This document shows, in pieces, positions 41,940 through 51,269 of a stretch of 64,000 nt of DNA (position 1 is its first letter; every line of letters starts with the position of its first letter). Source of the stretch: Erythrobacter sp. ANT-B3C2 (GTDB taxonomy: Bacteria; Pseudomonadota; Alphaproteobacteria; Sphingomonadales; Sphingomonadaceae); assembly GCA_001683845.1 (NCBI GenBank), contig LXQI01000001.1:1-64000 (forward strand), read 5' to 3'. The translations under genes and the position numbers were made by a program. The notes beneath the pieces were generated by a model. The model saw only the letters and a program-made list of their open reading frames with translations. It made no database searches and was not told where the DNA came from.

Positions 41940-43376
41940 CTAAGGAAGGGGCGGGGGGACCAGCTTGCCCGGGTTGAGCAGGCCGTGGGGATCGAGCGCC
42001 TGCTTCACCGCGCGCAGCACGGCCAGCCGCACCGGATCGCCAAGTCGGGCGAGCTCAGCGAGCTTCATCTGGCCGATGCCGTGCTCGGCGCTGATCGAGC
42101 CCTGCCAGCGGGTGACGCAATCGTAGACGAAGGCGCTGATCTCCTTGCCCTCGCTCCGCTCCCAGACGCCGCGCTCGGCGCCCGGAGGGGCGAGCACGTG
42201 GAAGTGGACATTGCCATCACCCAGATGGCCGAAGGCGAGGGCGGTGGTGCCAAGGAAGCGTTGCTCGGTGGCGGGCACCGTCTCGGCGATGAATTCGGCC
42301 ATGCAGGCGACCGGCACCGCGATATCGTGTTGCATCGCCGGTCCGAACGCGCGCTCGGCGGCGGAGATCTCATCGCGCAGGGTCCAGAATGCCTGCGCTT
42401 GCGCCTCGCTGGCGGCGATTGTCGCATCCTCCACCAGCCCTGCCTCCCACGCGCTTTCGAGCAGCTGTCGAGCGAGCGGGGGCAGCGCCTGCGCTTGCTC
42501 TGCGTCGGCGGCCAGCTCGATCAGGGCGTGCCATTCGTGCGTGCCGCCAAGTGGAGCGCGCGCGCCGGGCACATGGGCGAGCACCGCATCGAGGCAGTGG
42601 CGCGGCAGGACCTCAAACCCTTCGAGCGCCTCACCCGCCAACGCTTGGGTGTGGAGCAGCAGCCTGCGTGCATCGTGGATGGTGCCAAGTCCCACCCACA
42701 GCACCGCGCGCTCCGCCAAAGCGGGGAGCAGGCGCAGGGTGGCCGCGGTGACGATCCCTAGAGTGCCCTCCGAGCCGATCAGCAGCTGCTTCAGATCAGG
42801 CCCGCGGTTGTCCTTCTTCAGCGCGGTCAGCAGATCCAGCACCGAGCCATCCGCCAGCACTGCCTCCAGCCCAAGCACCTGCGCGCGCATCGAGCCGTGG
42901 CGCAGCACCTGCGTGCCGCCGGCATTGGTGGCGACCAACCCGCCGATCGTGGCCGAGCCCCTGCCGCCGAGCGTGAGCGGAAAGCGCAAGCCCTGCGCCG
43001 CGGCTGCCTCTTGCAGCACCTGCAGGACCACCCCGGCTTCGCACACTGCCTCGCGCGCATTGCAGTCGAGCCGGCGGATCGTGTTCATCCGGCGCAGCGA
43101 GAGCAGCAGCGCGCTGCCGCTCGCATCGGGCGTGGCGCCGCCGGACATACCGCTGTTCCCGCCCTGGGGGACGATCGGCACGCGATGCTGCGCGCACAGC
43201 CGCACCAGCTGCGCCAGTTCGGCGGTCGAGGCGGGGGCGGCCAGCGCCAGCGCGGCGCCGGTGTAGCGCCCGCGCCAGTCGGTTAGCCAGGGCGCCATCA
43301 GCCCTGCATCGGCGGTGAGGCCGCGCTCGCCCAGCAATGCGGCGGCCTGCTCCAGGAATCTCGCCCGATCATCCAT
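41940..43376 (-). CDS. FAD-binding 2-hydroxyacid dehydrogenase/oxidase
   Basis: A 478-residue flavoprotein of the D-2-hydroxyglutarate / D-lactate dehydrogenase class. The PCMH FAD motifs are VPQGGNSGMSGGATPD, LTLGGRGSATIGGLVATNAG and LLIGSEGTLGIVTAA. The C-terminal motifs are FGHLGDGNVHFHVLAPP and SISAEHGIGQMK. It oxidises a D-2-hydroxy acid and passes electrons to the respiratory chain through a quinone or ETF. It is a distant relative of the protein at 21615, and close similarity to D-2-hydroxyglutarate dehydrogenases is likely. ATG 43376 avoids a short extension that does not fit the family. Confidence 0.85.
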   Translation of the reverse strand: MDDRARFLEQAAALLGERGLTADAGLMAPWLTDWRGRYTGAALALAAPASTAELAQLVRLCAQHRVPIVPQGGNSGMSGGATPDASGSALLLSLRRMNTIRRLDCNAREAVCEAGVVLQVLQEAAAAQGLRFPLTLGGRGSATIGGLVATNAGGTQVLRHGSMRAQVLGLEAVLADGSVLDLLTALKKDNRGPDLKQLLIGSEGTLGIVTAATLRLLPALAERAVLWVGLGTIHDARRLLLHTQALAGEALEGFEVLPRHCLDAVLAHVPGARAPLGGTHEWHALIELAADAEQAQALPPLARQLLESAWEAGLVEDATIAASEAQAQAFWTLRDEISAAERAFGPAMQHDIAVPVACMAEFIAETVPATEQRFLGTTALAFGHLGDGNVHFHVLAPPGAERGVWERSEGKEISAFVYDCVTRWQGSISAEHGIGQMKLAELARLGDPVRLAVLRAVKQALDPHGLLNPGKLVPPPLP

Positions 43377-43517
43377 CCGCCAGTTCTTGCCAGCGAGTGA
43401 GGGCGCCGCCAAGGTTCAGCCGCTATTCAATCGGGTGCCAGCAGACCGCGCGGCTTCAAACACTGTCGCCCCTGGCCCACCCGGCCCGCCCGCACCGCCA
43501 AAACGATCGCTGCCCGG

Positions 43518-44096
43518 ATGATTCCCTCCGCCGCTCTCCTCGCCCTGCTGGCCCTGTTCGCCCCGGCGGGCGCCGAGGCTCCGCGCGAGCTGTCGGAGGA
43601 GGCGCGGGCGGCTCCGTTGCCCGCCGAGGGGAAGCTGGGCCCGCTTGGCTTCCGCGCGCCGGCGCCCGAGCCGTGGCGCGCGCTGGCGGATGCACTGCGC
43701 CCACCGCCGGCCCGACAGGTGCGGATCGAACAGCGGGTGATCATCCGCATCTCGCCCAACCCATCGCGATCGCGCGAGCGGATGATGGCCGAGTTCTCCG
43801 GTCGCGCTGCGCGCCAGGGATATTTGGAGGAGCCGATGGACGGTTGTCTGGCGGTGGAGGGGATCGCCGGGGTCCAGCCGAGCCGGCCCGGCCGGTTGCT
43901 GCTGTTCATGCGCGACCGGCGCGTACTCAGCGCCTCACTGGAGCGCAGCTGCAACGCAGCTGATTTCTACTCCGGCTTCTATGTCGAGCGCAGCGCCGAT
44001 GGAGCGCTGTGCCCGCTCCGCGATCGGCTGCAATCGCGCTCCGGCGCAAGCTGCCGGATCTCGCAGTTCAACCGGCTGGTGGAAGGGCGCGATTGA
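43518..44096 (+). CDS. Hypothetical secreted protein
   Basis: A 192-residue protein with a likely signal peptide (ALLALLALFAPAGAEA). The mature part is Arg-rich and contains QVRIEQRVIIRISP, a DGCLAVEGIAGVQPS segment and four cysteines (GCLAV, SCNAA, LCPLR, SCRIS) that could form two disulfides in the periplasm. I recognise no domain with certainty. It is divergent from the FAD oxidase gene and precedes the helicase gene by 125 bases. Confidence 0.65.
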   Translation: MIPSAALLALLALFAPAGAEAPRELSEEARAAPLPAEGKLGPLGFRAPAPEPWRALADALRPPPARQVRIEQRVIIRISPNPSRSRERMMAEFSGRAARQGYLEEPMDGCLAVEGIAGVQPSRPGRLLLFMRDRRVLSASLERSCNAADFYSGFYVERSADGALCPLRDRLQSRSGASCRISQFNRLVEGRD

Positions 44097-44221
44097 AGCT
44101 TTGGCGTTGACTCCGGCTGCATCGGTGCATAGGGCGCCGGTGGCGGTGGCCCCGAGGGGCCGCGCCGTTCCCATTGCACCATCCCGCGTGTCATCGCGGC
44201 CAAGCCGGACAATTTGCCCGC

Positions 44222-45724
44222 ATGAATTTCGCCGATCTGGGCCTGTCTGAAGAGTTGCTGCGGGCGGTGGAAGCGGCCGGCTATACCGAGCCGACGCCCA
44301 TCCAGGCACAGGCGATCCCGCTCATCCACATGATGAAGGATCTGATCGCGGTCGCCCAGACCGGGACGGGCAAGACCGCCAGCTTCGTGCTGCCGATGAT
44401 CGACGTGCTCGCATCGGGCCGACGCCGGGCGCGCATGCCGCGCTCGCTGATCCTCGAACCCACGCGCGAACTGGCGATGCAGGTGGCCGAGAATTTCGAG
44501 AAATACGGCGTCAACCACGATCTCTCGATGGCGCTGCTGATCGGCGGCGTGCAGATGGGCGACCAGGTGCGCCGGCTGGATGAGGGCGTCGACGTGCTGA
44601 TTGCCACGCCCGGGCGGCTGATGGACCTGTTCGGGCGCGGCAAGATCATGCTGAACGGCTGCGAGCTGCTGGTGATCGACGAGGCAGACCGGATGCTCGA
44701 TATGGGCTTCATCCCCGATATCGAGTTCATCTGCGAGAAGCTGCCGACCACGCGTCAGACGCTGTTGTTCTCGGCCACGATGCCGGGCCCAATCAAGAAG
44801 CTGGCCGACCGCTTCCTGAGCAACCCGCGCTATATCGAGATGGCGCGGCCCGCGACGGCGAACATCAACATCGCACAGGCCAAGGTGCACGTGTCCGCCC
44901 GGGGCAAACGCGACCTCCTCATGGACTTCCTGCGCAGCGAGGAGGTGACCACCGCAATGGTGTTCGCCAACCGCAAGACCACGGTGCGCGATCTCAACAA
45001 GAGCCTCCAGCGCAGCGGCTTTGCCAGCAGCGAGATCCACGGCGACATGGACCAGCCGAGCCGAATGGCCGAGCTCGACCGTTTCAAGAAGGGCGAGGTC
45101 AACATCCTCGTCGCCAGCGACGTGGCCGCGCGTGGGCTCGACATCAAGGGCGTGAGCCACGTGTTCAATTTCGACACGCCCTGGCACCCTGACGATTACA
45201 TCCACCGGATTGGCCGCACCGGGCGCGCCGGCGCGAAGGGCCAAGCCTTCACTTTCGTCACTCCGGAAGATGCCGAGGCGATCGCCAACGTCGAGAAGCT
45301 GACCGGGATCGACATTCCGCTGTTCACGATGAGCCCCACCGGCGAGGCAGAGGCGCCCCGGTCGGGCGGCCGGGCGGAGGCGGTCGAGCGGGCCGAGCCC
45401 GCAAGCCGTGGCCGTGGCGGCCGACGCTCGGAAGAGAAACCGCGCCGGCAGCCGGCAGCGCTCGAGCAGGAGCCCCGGCCAGAGCGGGGCTCCAGGGGCA
45501 GGCCCGCTCCCGAACCCATGCGCGAGAGCGAGCCCAAGCCCGAGCGGCAGCCGCGCGCTGCCGCGCCAGCGCCCACTCCGCCCGCCGCGCGGCCGCTGGC
45601 CTCGGCGCCGCCTCTCGTGCCCACGCCGGCTCCGCGGCGCGAGGGAGATGGGGAGGAGGACCGCGGCGCGCCTGGCGAGTGGAACGGGCCGGTGCCCGGT
45701 TTTCTAGGCAAATCGGCGCTCTGA
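44222..45724 (+). CDS. DEAD-box RNA helicase, RhlE type
   Basis: A 500-residue helicase. All motifs are present: Q motif (YTEPTPIQAQAI), I (AQTGTGKT), Ia (PTRELAMQV), Ib (TPGRL), II (VIDEADRMLDMGF), III (FSATMP), V (SDVAARGLD) and VI (HRIGRTGRAG). The last 120 residues are disordered and rich in Arg, Pro, Glu and Ala, as often in RhlE-like proteins. ATG 44222 is chosen because upstream codons lack the conserved N-terminus. It likely works in rRNA maturation or RNA turnover, with cold growth as a typical setting. Confidence 0.9.
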   Translation: MNFADLGLSEELLRAVEAAGYTEPTPIQAQAIPLIHMMKDLIAVAQTGTGKTASFVLPMIDVLASGRRRARMPRSLILEPTRELAMQVAENFEKYGVNHDLSMALLIGGVQMGDQVRRLDEGVDVLIATPGRLMDLFGRGKIMLNGCELLVIDEADRMLDMGFIPDIEFICEKLPTTRQTLLFSATMPGPIKKLADRFLSNPRYIEMARPATANINIAQAKVHVSARGKRDLLMDFLRSEEVTTAMVFANRKTTVRDLNKSLQRSGFASSEIHGDMDQPSRMAELDRFKKGEVNILVASDVAARGLDIKGVSHVFNFDTPWHPDDYIHRIGRTGRAGAKGQAFTFVTPEDAEAIANVEKLTGIDIPLFTMSPTGEAEAPRSGGRAEAVERAEPASRGRGGRRSEEKPRRQPAALEQEPRPERGSRGRPAPEPMRESEPKPERQPRAAAPAPTPPAARPLASAPPLVPTPAPRREGDGEEDRGAPGEWNGPVPGFLGKSAL

Positions 45725-46062
45725 CGCTCGACGGCAGGACTGCGTGGCGCTTTTCGTTTCGCCGACGCGGCAAAGCAGGAGGGCTCTCGGCGCGTCTCCC
45801 TTCCGAGTTCGCTCGATCGCGGGGCAGGCGCGGTCGCCAGCGATCTGGTAAACCTGAAAAGCAGCGCAGCAGTCGCCCGTTCGGTCTCGCTCCGGGCTGA
45901 CCCACGCGTGGCGTTGCGATCCGATACGCAATGACCCCCAGCTGACCCAGTGGGGGTCGGACTGCGGTTTCAAGCAGTTCCGGCCCGTGCGCCGCGCGGC
46001 AGGATCGTTGCGAGATCGGCGTCCTGCGCTCTGCGGGCGCGCCGGCCGAATGGTCGCCCCAC
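45725..46062. other. Intergenic region with one perfect hairpin
   Basis: A 338-base space between two convergent helicase genes. Apart from the inverted repeat at 45933-45958 no feature was recognised. Short frames on both strands have no known motifs. Confidence 0.5.
45933..45958. repeat. Perfect 8-bp inverted repeat
   Basis: GACCCCCA and TGGGGGTC are separated by ten bases. There is no T tract on either side, so it is not a standard terminator, but its place between convergent genes suggests transcription stopping or transcript protection. Confidence 0.5.
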
Positions 46063-48372
46063 CTAGCCGGCAAGTTTCACAAAGCTGTCGATCACCCGCT
46101 TGAGGCCGCTGCTCTCAAACTCGATTTCGAGCTTGTTGCCCTCCTGCCCGATCACCGCGCCATAGCCGAACTTGTCGTGAAACACGCGCATGCCCGGCGT
46201 GATGTCGCTGCGCGCCTGGGCGGCGAAGCTGGCGGCGCTTCGGGTGTTCTCACGGATGCGCGCAGGAGCGGTTTCGTAGCCGGTGGCGAGCGCGCGCTGC
46301 CATCCGGGGCCGCGCTGCTGGGCGCGCTGCGGCGCAGCGGCGGAGAGGTGAGCGAAGGGATCTTCGGTCTCGGTCCAATTGGCGCGCCAGAGCGAGGCAC
46401 CGCCTGTGAGCGTGGTCTCCCTCTCGACATGCTCGGCCGGCAGCTCGCCGACAAAGCGGCTGGGAATGGAGCTGGTCCACTGGCCGTAGATGCGGCGGTT
46501 GGCAGCATGCAGGATGGTGCAGCGCCGCCGCGCCCGGGTGATCGCGACATAGGCCAGCCGTCGCTCTTCCTCCAGACTTGCCAGCCCGCCCTCGTCAAGA
46601 GCGCGCTGGCTGGGGAACACGCCCTCTTCCCAACCGGGCAAGAACAGCTGGTCGAATTCCAGCCCCTTGGCCGCGTGGATGGTCATGATGGTGACCTTCT
46701 GCGCCTCGTCGGCCGCGTCGTTCTCCATCACCAGGCTCACATGTTCAAGGAAATCGCCCAGCGTGGCATATTCCTCCATCGCGCGGGCTAGTTCGGCGAG
46801 GTTCTCCGCGCGGCCGGTGCTTTCGGCGGTGCGATCGGCCTTCAGCATCGCGTCGTAGCCGGAATCGGCTAGCACGTTGCGCAATAGCTCGGCCGGGGTG
46901 ACCTGTTCGGCCAACTCGCGCCAGCCGAGAAAATGGCGCATCAGCGCGCCGATCGTGGCGGCGGCGCGGGCGGGCAGCTCGTCGCTATCGGCCAGCTGGA
47001 GCGAGGCAGCGGCGAGCGGCAGGCCGGTGGCGCGGGCATGTTCGTGCATCCGCGAGAGGGTTTTGGCGCCGAGCCCGCGCTTGGGCTGGTTGTGGATGCG
47101 CTCGAAGGCGAGATCGTCGGCCGGGCTGGCGATAACCCTGAGATAGGCCAGCGCGTCGCGGATTTCGGCGCGTTCGTAGAAGCGGAAGCCGCCGACGATG
47201 CGGTAATTGAGGCCGATCTGGATGAAGCGATCCTCGATCTCTCGCGTCTGATATTGAGCGCGCACGAGGATGGCGATGCGATCGAGCGGCGCGCCTTCGC
47301 GCTCCAGACGCTCGATGTCCTCGCCGATGCGGCGGGCTTCCTCCGGCCCGTCCCATACTCCGATCACGCGCAGCTTGTCGCCGCCGCCCGCCTCGGTCCA
47401 CAAGGTCTTGCCGAGGCGCTCGGAATTGGCGGCGATGAGGCCGGAGGCGGCGGCGAGGATCTGCGGGGTGGAGCGGTAGTTCTGCTCCAGCCGGATCACC
47501 GCTGCGCCGGGGAAATCCTTTTCGAACCGCAGGATATTCGCCACTTCCGCCCCGCGCCAGGAGTAGATGGACTGGTCGTCATCGCCCACCACGCAGATGT
47601 TCTTGCGCTCCTGCGCCAGCAGCCGCAGCCACAGGTACTGGACCGCGTTGGTGTCCTGATATTCGTCCACCAGAACGTATTTGAAACGGCGTTGATAGGC
47701 TTCCAAAACGTCCCGATTGCGGCGCAGAACGTTCTGCATGTGCAGCAGAAGGTCACCGAAATCGCAGGCGTTCAGCGCGATCAGGCGCTGCTGGTAGCGC
47801 TCGTACAGCCGCTGGCCGCTGCCATTGGCGAAGCTCTCGTTCTCGCCGGCATCCAGTTCGGAGGGGTTGAGGCCGCGGTTTTTCCAGCGGTCCACCAGCC
47901 CGGCAAGCTGGCGGGCGGGCCAGCGCTTCTCGTCCAGCCCGGCTTCGACGATCAGCTGCTTCATCAACCGCAGCTGATCGTCCGTGTCGATGATGGTGTA
48001 ATTGCTCTGCAACCCCACCAGTTCGGCGTGTTTGCGGAGCATCCTGGCGCAGATTGAATGGAAGGTGCCGAGCCACGGCATGCCCTCTACCTCGTCGCCG
48101 ATCAGCCGGCCGACCCGCTCGCGCATCTCGCGCGCGGCGCGGTTGGTGAAGGTGACGCACAGGATTTCGCTGGGCCAGGCGCGCCGGGTGCCCACCAGCC
48201 AGGCGAGCCGGGCTGTCAAGGCAGCGGTTTTCCCCGTGCCGGCGCCCGCGAGCATCAGCACCGGGCCCTCTGTGGTCAGCACCGCCTCGCGCTGTGGGGG
48301 GTTGAGCCGGGCAAGCCATGCAGGGGCCTGTTCGGCAGGCGGGTCGACAGCGGGAAGGGAAGGCGGCGTCAC
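46063..48372 (-). CDS. UvrD/PcrA-type superfamily 1 DNA helicase
   Basis: About 769 residues. Motifs: LNPPQREAVLTTEGPVLMLA and GAGTGKTAALTARLAWLV (Walker A), TFTNRAAREMRERVGR, YVLVDEYQDTNAVQYLWL (Walker B), VVGDDDQSIYSWRGAEV, LEQNYRST, IMTIHAAKGLEFDQLFLPG and LAYVAITRARRRC. The C-terminus ends in a Tudor-like segment (VFHDKFGYGAVIGQEG) found in PcrA/UvrD. It unwinds DNA 3' to 5' in repair and replication restart. The exact start is uncertain: GTG 48372 is used, and a TTG at 48417 is possible. Confidence 0.9.
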   Translation of the reverse strand: MTPPSLPAVDPPAEQAPAWLARLNPPQREAVLTTEGPVLMLAGAGTGKTAALTARLAWLVGTRRAWPSEILCVTFTNRAAREMRERVGRLIGDEVEGMPWLGTFHSICARMLRKHAELVGLQSNYTIIDTDDQLRLMKQLIVEAGLDEKRWPARQLAGLVDRWKNRGLNPSELDAGENESFANGSGQRLYERYQQRLIALNACDFGDLLLHMQNVLRRNRDVLEAYQRRFKYVLVDEYQDTNAVQYLWLRLLAQERKNICVVGDDDQSIYSWRGAEVANILRFEKDFPGAAVIRLEQNYRSTPQILAAASGLIAANSERLGKTLWTEAGGGDKLRVIGVWDGPEEARRIGEDIERLEREGAPLDRIAILVRAQYQTREIEDRFIQIGLNYRIVGGFRFYERAEIRDALAYLRVIASPADDLAFERIHNQPKRGLGAKTLSRMHEHARATGLPLAAASLQLADSDELPARAAATIGALMRHFLGWRELAEQVTPAELLRNVLADSGYDAMLKADRTAESTGRAENLAELARAMEEYATLGDFLEHVSLVMENDAADEAQKVTIMTIHAAKGLEFDQLFLPGWEEGVFPSQRALDEGGLASLEEERRLAYVAITRARRRCTILHAANRRIYGQWTSSIPSRFVGELPAEHVERETTLTGGASLWRANWTETEDPFAHLSAAAPQRAQQRGPGWQRALATGYETAPARIRENTRSAASFAAQARSDITPGMRVFHDKFGYGAVIGQEGNKLEIEFESSGLKRVIDSFVKLAG

Positions 48373-48500
48373 CCGCGAACAGCTAGGGAACAACACTTCA
48401 CCGCGCAAGACTTGCAACCCGGCGCCTTGTTGGAACCGCCGGTATCGCTCGCTGGTTCGGGTAACATCACACCTGTATACTTAATCGCAAGGATCATTTC

Positions 48501-49475
48501 ATGCGCAATCTTTTCCTCACCAGTGCTGCGGCGCTTGCCATGGCGATCACGCCGGGCGCGCTAAGTGCGCAGGGCACCGGCACCATGCCGCAGACCAACA
48601 ACCCGACGCCGCAGGGTAGCACGCCCATGCCGCAGGGCAGCACCACGATGCCGCAGGGGACGACGCCCCGGCCGCAGGGCAGCACCACGATGCCGCAGGG
48701 GACGATGCCCCAGCCGCAAGGCAGCAGCACGGCGCAGGGCAGTATGGAGATGCAGCAGGACACGACGACCATGGGCGCGGCCCAGACGCCCGCCAACCGG
48801 GGCTCCAGCGGCACCATGAACACCCAGCAGCGGCGCGAGTATGACCGCTGGCCGGCCGAGACCCGCACCTCGTTTGACAGCATGGAGCCCAGCCACCAGG
48901 AGTATTTCTGGTCGCTCAACCCCACACAGCGCGAATCCTATGGCTATCTGACGCCCGAGCAGCGCACGCAATTGGGTGCGCTGACGCCCGAGCAGCAGCA
49001 GCAGGCGTGGATCTCGATCACCGAACAGGTCAACCAAATGCGTGCCGGTACCATGGGCGCAGGCCAAGCTGAAACGGGCACCAGCGCCGCGCCCGGATCG
49101 ACCGGCATGAACTCGAACATGGCGACAGGCGGAAACATGGGCACGACTGCGCGTGCCACAGGCGCTCCCACGGCCGGAAGCATGGGTAGCGGGAGCACTG
49201 CCGGCGCGATGGAGTCAGGGACGACCGGCTCCTCCACGATGGGTACCTCCACCATGGGGTCCTCGCCGACAATGGGCGCAGGAAACATGGGCACCTCCAC
49301 AACGATGGGTGCCGGAACTGCGGGCGCAGCGAACATTCGTTACACGCGCAACGAAATGGTGCAGCCACTGCCGGCGGGCGCGACACCCGGCACGCCCAGG
49401 TCGGAATATCCCTTGTGCACCGCCCAGCGACAGGATTCCTGCATGAACCCGCGGGAGGCGGCCGGTCGTCGATAG
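48501..49475 (+). CDS. Secreted low-complexity Met/Thr/Gly/Gln-rich protein
   Basis: A 324-residue protein with a signal peptide (SAAALAMAITPGALSA). Residues 27-75 consist of imperfect MPQGST/TPRPQGS repeats. A short, more ordered middle part follows (EYDRWPAETRTSFDSMEPSH, QEYFWSLNPTQRE and LTPEQRTQLGALTPEQQQQA), then a long M-G-T-S-rich region, and a C-terminal RSEYPLCTAQRQDSCMNPRE with two cysteines. The middle part resembles short helical modules in other sphingomonad periplasmic proteins, but I cannot name a family. Likely periplasmic or surface-exposed; function unknown. Confidence 0.7.
   Translation: MRNLFLTSAAALAMAITPGALSAQGTGTMPQTNNPTPQGSTPMPQGSTTMPQGTTPRPQGSTTMPQGTMPQPQGSSTAQGSMEMQQDTTTMGAAQTPANRGSSGTMNTQQRREYDRWPAETRTSFDSMEPSHQEYFWSLNPTQRESYGYLTPEQRTQLGALTPEQQQQAWISITEQVNQMRAGTMGAGQAETGTSAAPGSTGMNSNMATGGNMGTTARATGAPTAGSMGSGSTAGAMESGTTGSSTMGTSTMGSSPTMGAGNMGTSTTMGAGTAGAANIRYTRNEMVQPLPAGATPGTPRSEYPLCTAQRQDSCMNPREAAGRR
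48590..48735 (+). repeat. Minisatellite encoding PQGSTTM-like units
   Basis: Units of 18-24 bases built around CCGCAGGGCAGCACC repeat about seven times in the 5' part of the gene at 48501. Copy number may vary between strains by slippage, without changing the frame because units are multiples of three. Confidence 0.75.
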
Positions 49476-49540
49476 GCAGCTCTCAGATCAGGTGAGGGCG
49501 ATTGCCGTCCCTCCGTCGATCTCGGTAGATTGAATTGATA

Positions 49541-49576
49541 ACAAGGGCCGTCCAGCGGGAGCCGGGCGGCCCTTGT
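49541..49576. terminator. Bidirectional 10-bp hairpin between convergent genes
   Basis: ACAAGGGCCG and CGGCCCTTGT are perfect inverted copies around a 16-base loop, placed between the stop at 49475 and the rsmD stop at 49579. The T tracts on both sides are weak. Confidence 0.6.
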
Positions 49577-49578
49577 GT

Positions 49579-50145
49579 CTAGTTGCCCGCGTTCGCCGAC
49601 GTTTCCGGGCGCAAAAGGGTCAGACGGGCTGAGCCGACCTTGCGCTCGCTCTCGATGTCCAGTGCGCGCACCTGCACCGGTTCGTCGCGCGCGGTTTCAA
49701 GCGCCACCCAGCTGGCCGGGCCGATCCAGCCGAGCCGCGCCAGCTTCTCCAGCGCGACTGGCCCGGCGCCGCTGCCATAGGGCGGATCGAGCAGGATCAG
49801 GTCACGTGGCGGTCCCTTCGCAGGGCCGAGTTGCATCACCGAGGCGGGCTGCACATGGCAGCGCGTCTGTGCCTGCAGCGCGGCAATGTTGGTGCGCAGC
49901 GCGCGGATGGCGGCGGCCTCGTTCTCCACGAACAGGCATTCGGCCGCACCACGCGAGAGCGCCTCCAGCCCGAGTGCGCCCGAGCCGGCGAACAGATCGG
50001 CCACGGCCAGCCCCTCGAAAGCGCCGAGCCGGCTTTCCAGCATGGCGAACAGCGTCTCTCGCGTGCGATCGGCACTGGGGCGGGTGGCCTCGCCTTCGGG
50101 AGCGCGTAGCAGGCGCCGGCGCCATTCGCCGGCGATGATCCTCAT
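49579..50145 (-). CDS. rsmD: 16S rRNA (guanine966-N2)-methyltransferase RsmD
   Basis: A 188-residue class I methyltransferase. MRIIAGEWRRRLLRAPEG, RPSADRTRETLFAMLESRL, VADLFAGSGALGLEALSRGA (SAM-binding) and LILLDPPYGSG (the catalytic DPPY) identify RsmD, which methylates G966 of 16S rRNA. The start overlaps the stop of the pseudouridine synthase upstream by four bases, a common rRNA-modification pairing. Confidence 0.92.
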   Translation of the reverse strand: MRIIAGEWRRRLLRAPEGEATRPSADRTRETLFAMLESRLGAFEGLAVADLFAGSGALGLEALSRGAAECLFVENEAAAIRALRTNIAALQAQTRCHVQPASVMQLGPAKGPPRDLILLDPPYGSGAGPVALEKLARLGWIGPASWVALETARDEPVQVRALDIESERKVGSARLTLLRPETSANAGN

Positions 50146-51128
50146 GGATTGCGCCGGCCGGGGCCTGAGCGGGGGCCCGACCGTGGGCCTGAGCGTGGAC
50201 CTAAGCCGGGGCTTGAGCGTGGCCCCGTGCCTGGATCGGGGCCGCGCCGGGGAGCGCGTGCGCCTTGCGGCCCGCGGGATGGACGCGACGCCGCCCGTTC
50301 GCCGCTGCCCTGTGCGGCCGGTTCGCGGGGCTCGCTCTTCGCGTTAGGAGCGGAGCGGGTGAGCGAGGAGCGGAACCGTTCGAGTGCCTCGCGCTCCACC
50401 TCGTGTGCGCCGCCCGGGCGCAGATCGCCGAGTACGAAGGGGCCGTAGGCGGTGCGGATCAGGCGGCTGACCTTGAGCCCGAGGTGCTCGAGCACGCGGC
50501 GCACCTCGCGGTTCTTGCCCTCTGCCAGCGTCAGCTCAATCCACTGGTTGCGCCCGGTGCGGCGTTCCAGATTGGCGTCGATCCGGCTGTAGCGCATGCC
50601 TTCCACCGTGATCCCCTCCATCAGATCCTCCAGCTGCGCCTGGCTGATCTCGCCGAAGGTGCGCGCGCGATAGGTGCGCGGCACGCCGGTGGCGGGCAGT
50701 TCGAGTGCGCGCTTGAACTCGCCATCATTGGTGAGCAGCAGCAGCCCCTCGGTGGAGAGATCGAGCCGGCCGATCGGCATCAGCCGCGGCGTGCCGGGGG
50801 GCAGCGCGTTGCGCAGCGCGGCGTAGATAGTGGGGCGGCCGGCCGGATCGCCCTCGGCGGTGATGAGGCCGGTGGGCTTGTGGAAGCGGAACAGCCGCGT
50901 GCGCTCGGCACTGGCGACGGGCTGGCCGTCCACCGTGATGCCGCGCAGGCTGGGCAGCACCGTGGCGGGTGTGGCCAGCTTGACGCCATCGAGCGCGACG
51001 CGCCCCTCGGCGATCATCCGCTCGACTTCGCGCCGGCTGGCGATGCCAGCGCGGGCGAGGAGCTTAGCGATCCGCTCGCCCTCGTTGCCCGGCCCCGGTG
51101 CGCCTGTGGGTTTGTCATTCTCGGCCAT
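50142..51128 (-). CDS. RsuA/RluB-family pseudouridine synthase
   Basis: A 328-residue protein. An S4 RNA-binding domain covers residues 15-75 (ERIAKLLARAGIASRREVER). The synthase domain has LFRFHKPTGLIT and the catalytic Asp in MPIGRLDLSTEGLLLLTNDG, then RTYRART and GKNREVRRVLEHLGLKVSRL. The last 75 residues are a Pro/Arg/Gly-rich tail with SGPR repeats. The closest role is RluB-like modification of 23S rRNA. The ATG at 51128 is chosen; an open frame continuing to 52292 is only antisense to ampG. Confidence 0.9.
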   Translation of the reverse strand: MAENDKPTGAPGPGNEGERIAKLLARAGIASRREVERMIAEGRVALDGVKLATPATVLPSLRGITVDGQPVASAERTRLFRFHKPTGLITAEGDPAGRPTIYAALRNALPPGTPRLMPIGRLDLSTEGLLLLTNDGEFKRALELPATGVPRTYRARTFGEISQAQLEDLMEGITVEGMRYSRIDANLERRTGRNQWIELTLAEGKNREVRRVLEHLGLKVSRLIRTAYGPFVLGDLRPGGAHEVEREALERFRSSLTRSAPNAKSEPREPAAQGSGERAASRPSRGPQGARAPRRGPDPGTGPRSSPGLGPRSGPRSGPRSGPGRRNP

Positions 51129-51269
51129 TGTGTGGCCATAGCGGCGGCGGCGCGCCGGTCCAGCCGAACCGTTAGGGACCAGCTGTTCAGGGGACTGCAA
51201 CGCCGCAGGGCTTTCCATCGCCGCCGTCGGCGCTAGTTTGCCGGCCGCACAACGGATCAAGGAACAAGA

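Noticed and set aside
46933-48057. 374-codon plus-strand frame opposite the UvrD-type helicase
   Set aside because: Antisense shadow with no motif; the helicase reads intact on the other strand.
48590-48735. Possible CRISPR array
   Set aside because: The repeats are short, have no unique spacers, and translate in frame as PQGST units of a secreted protein.
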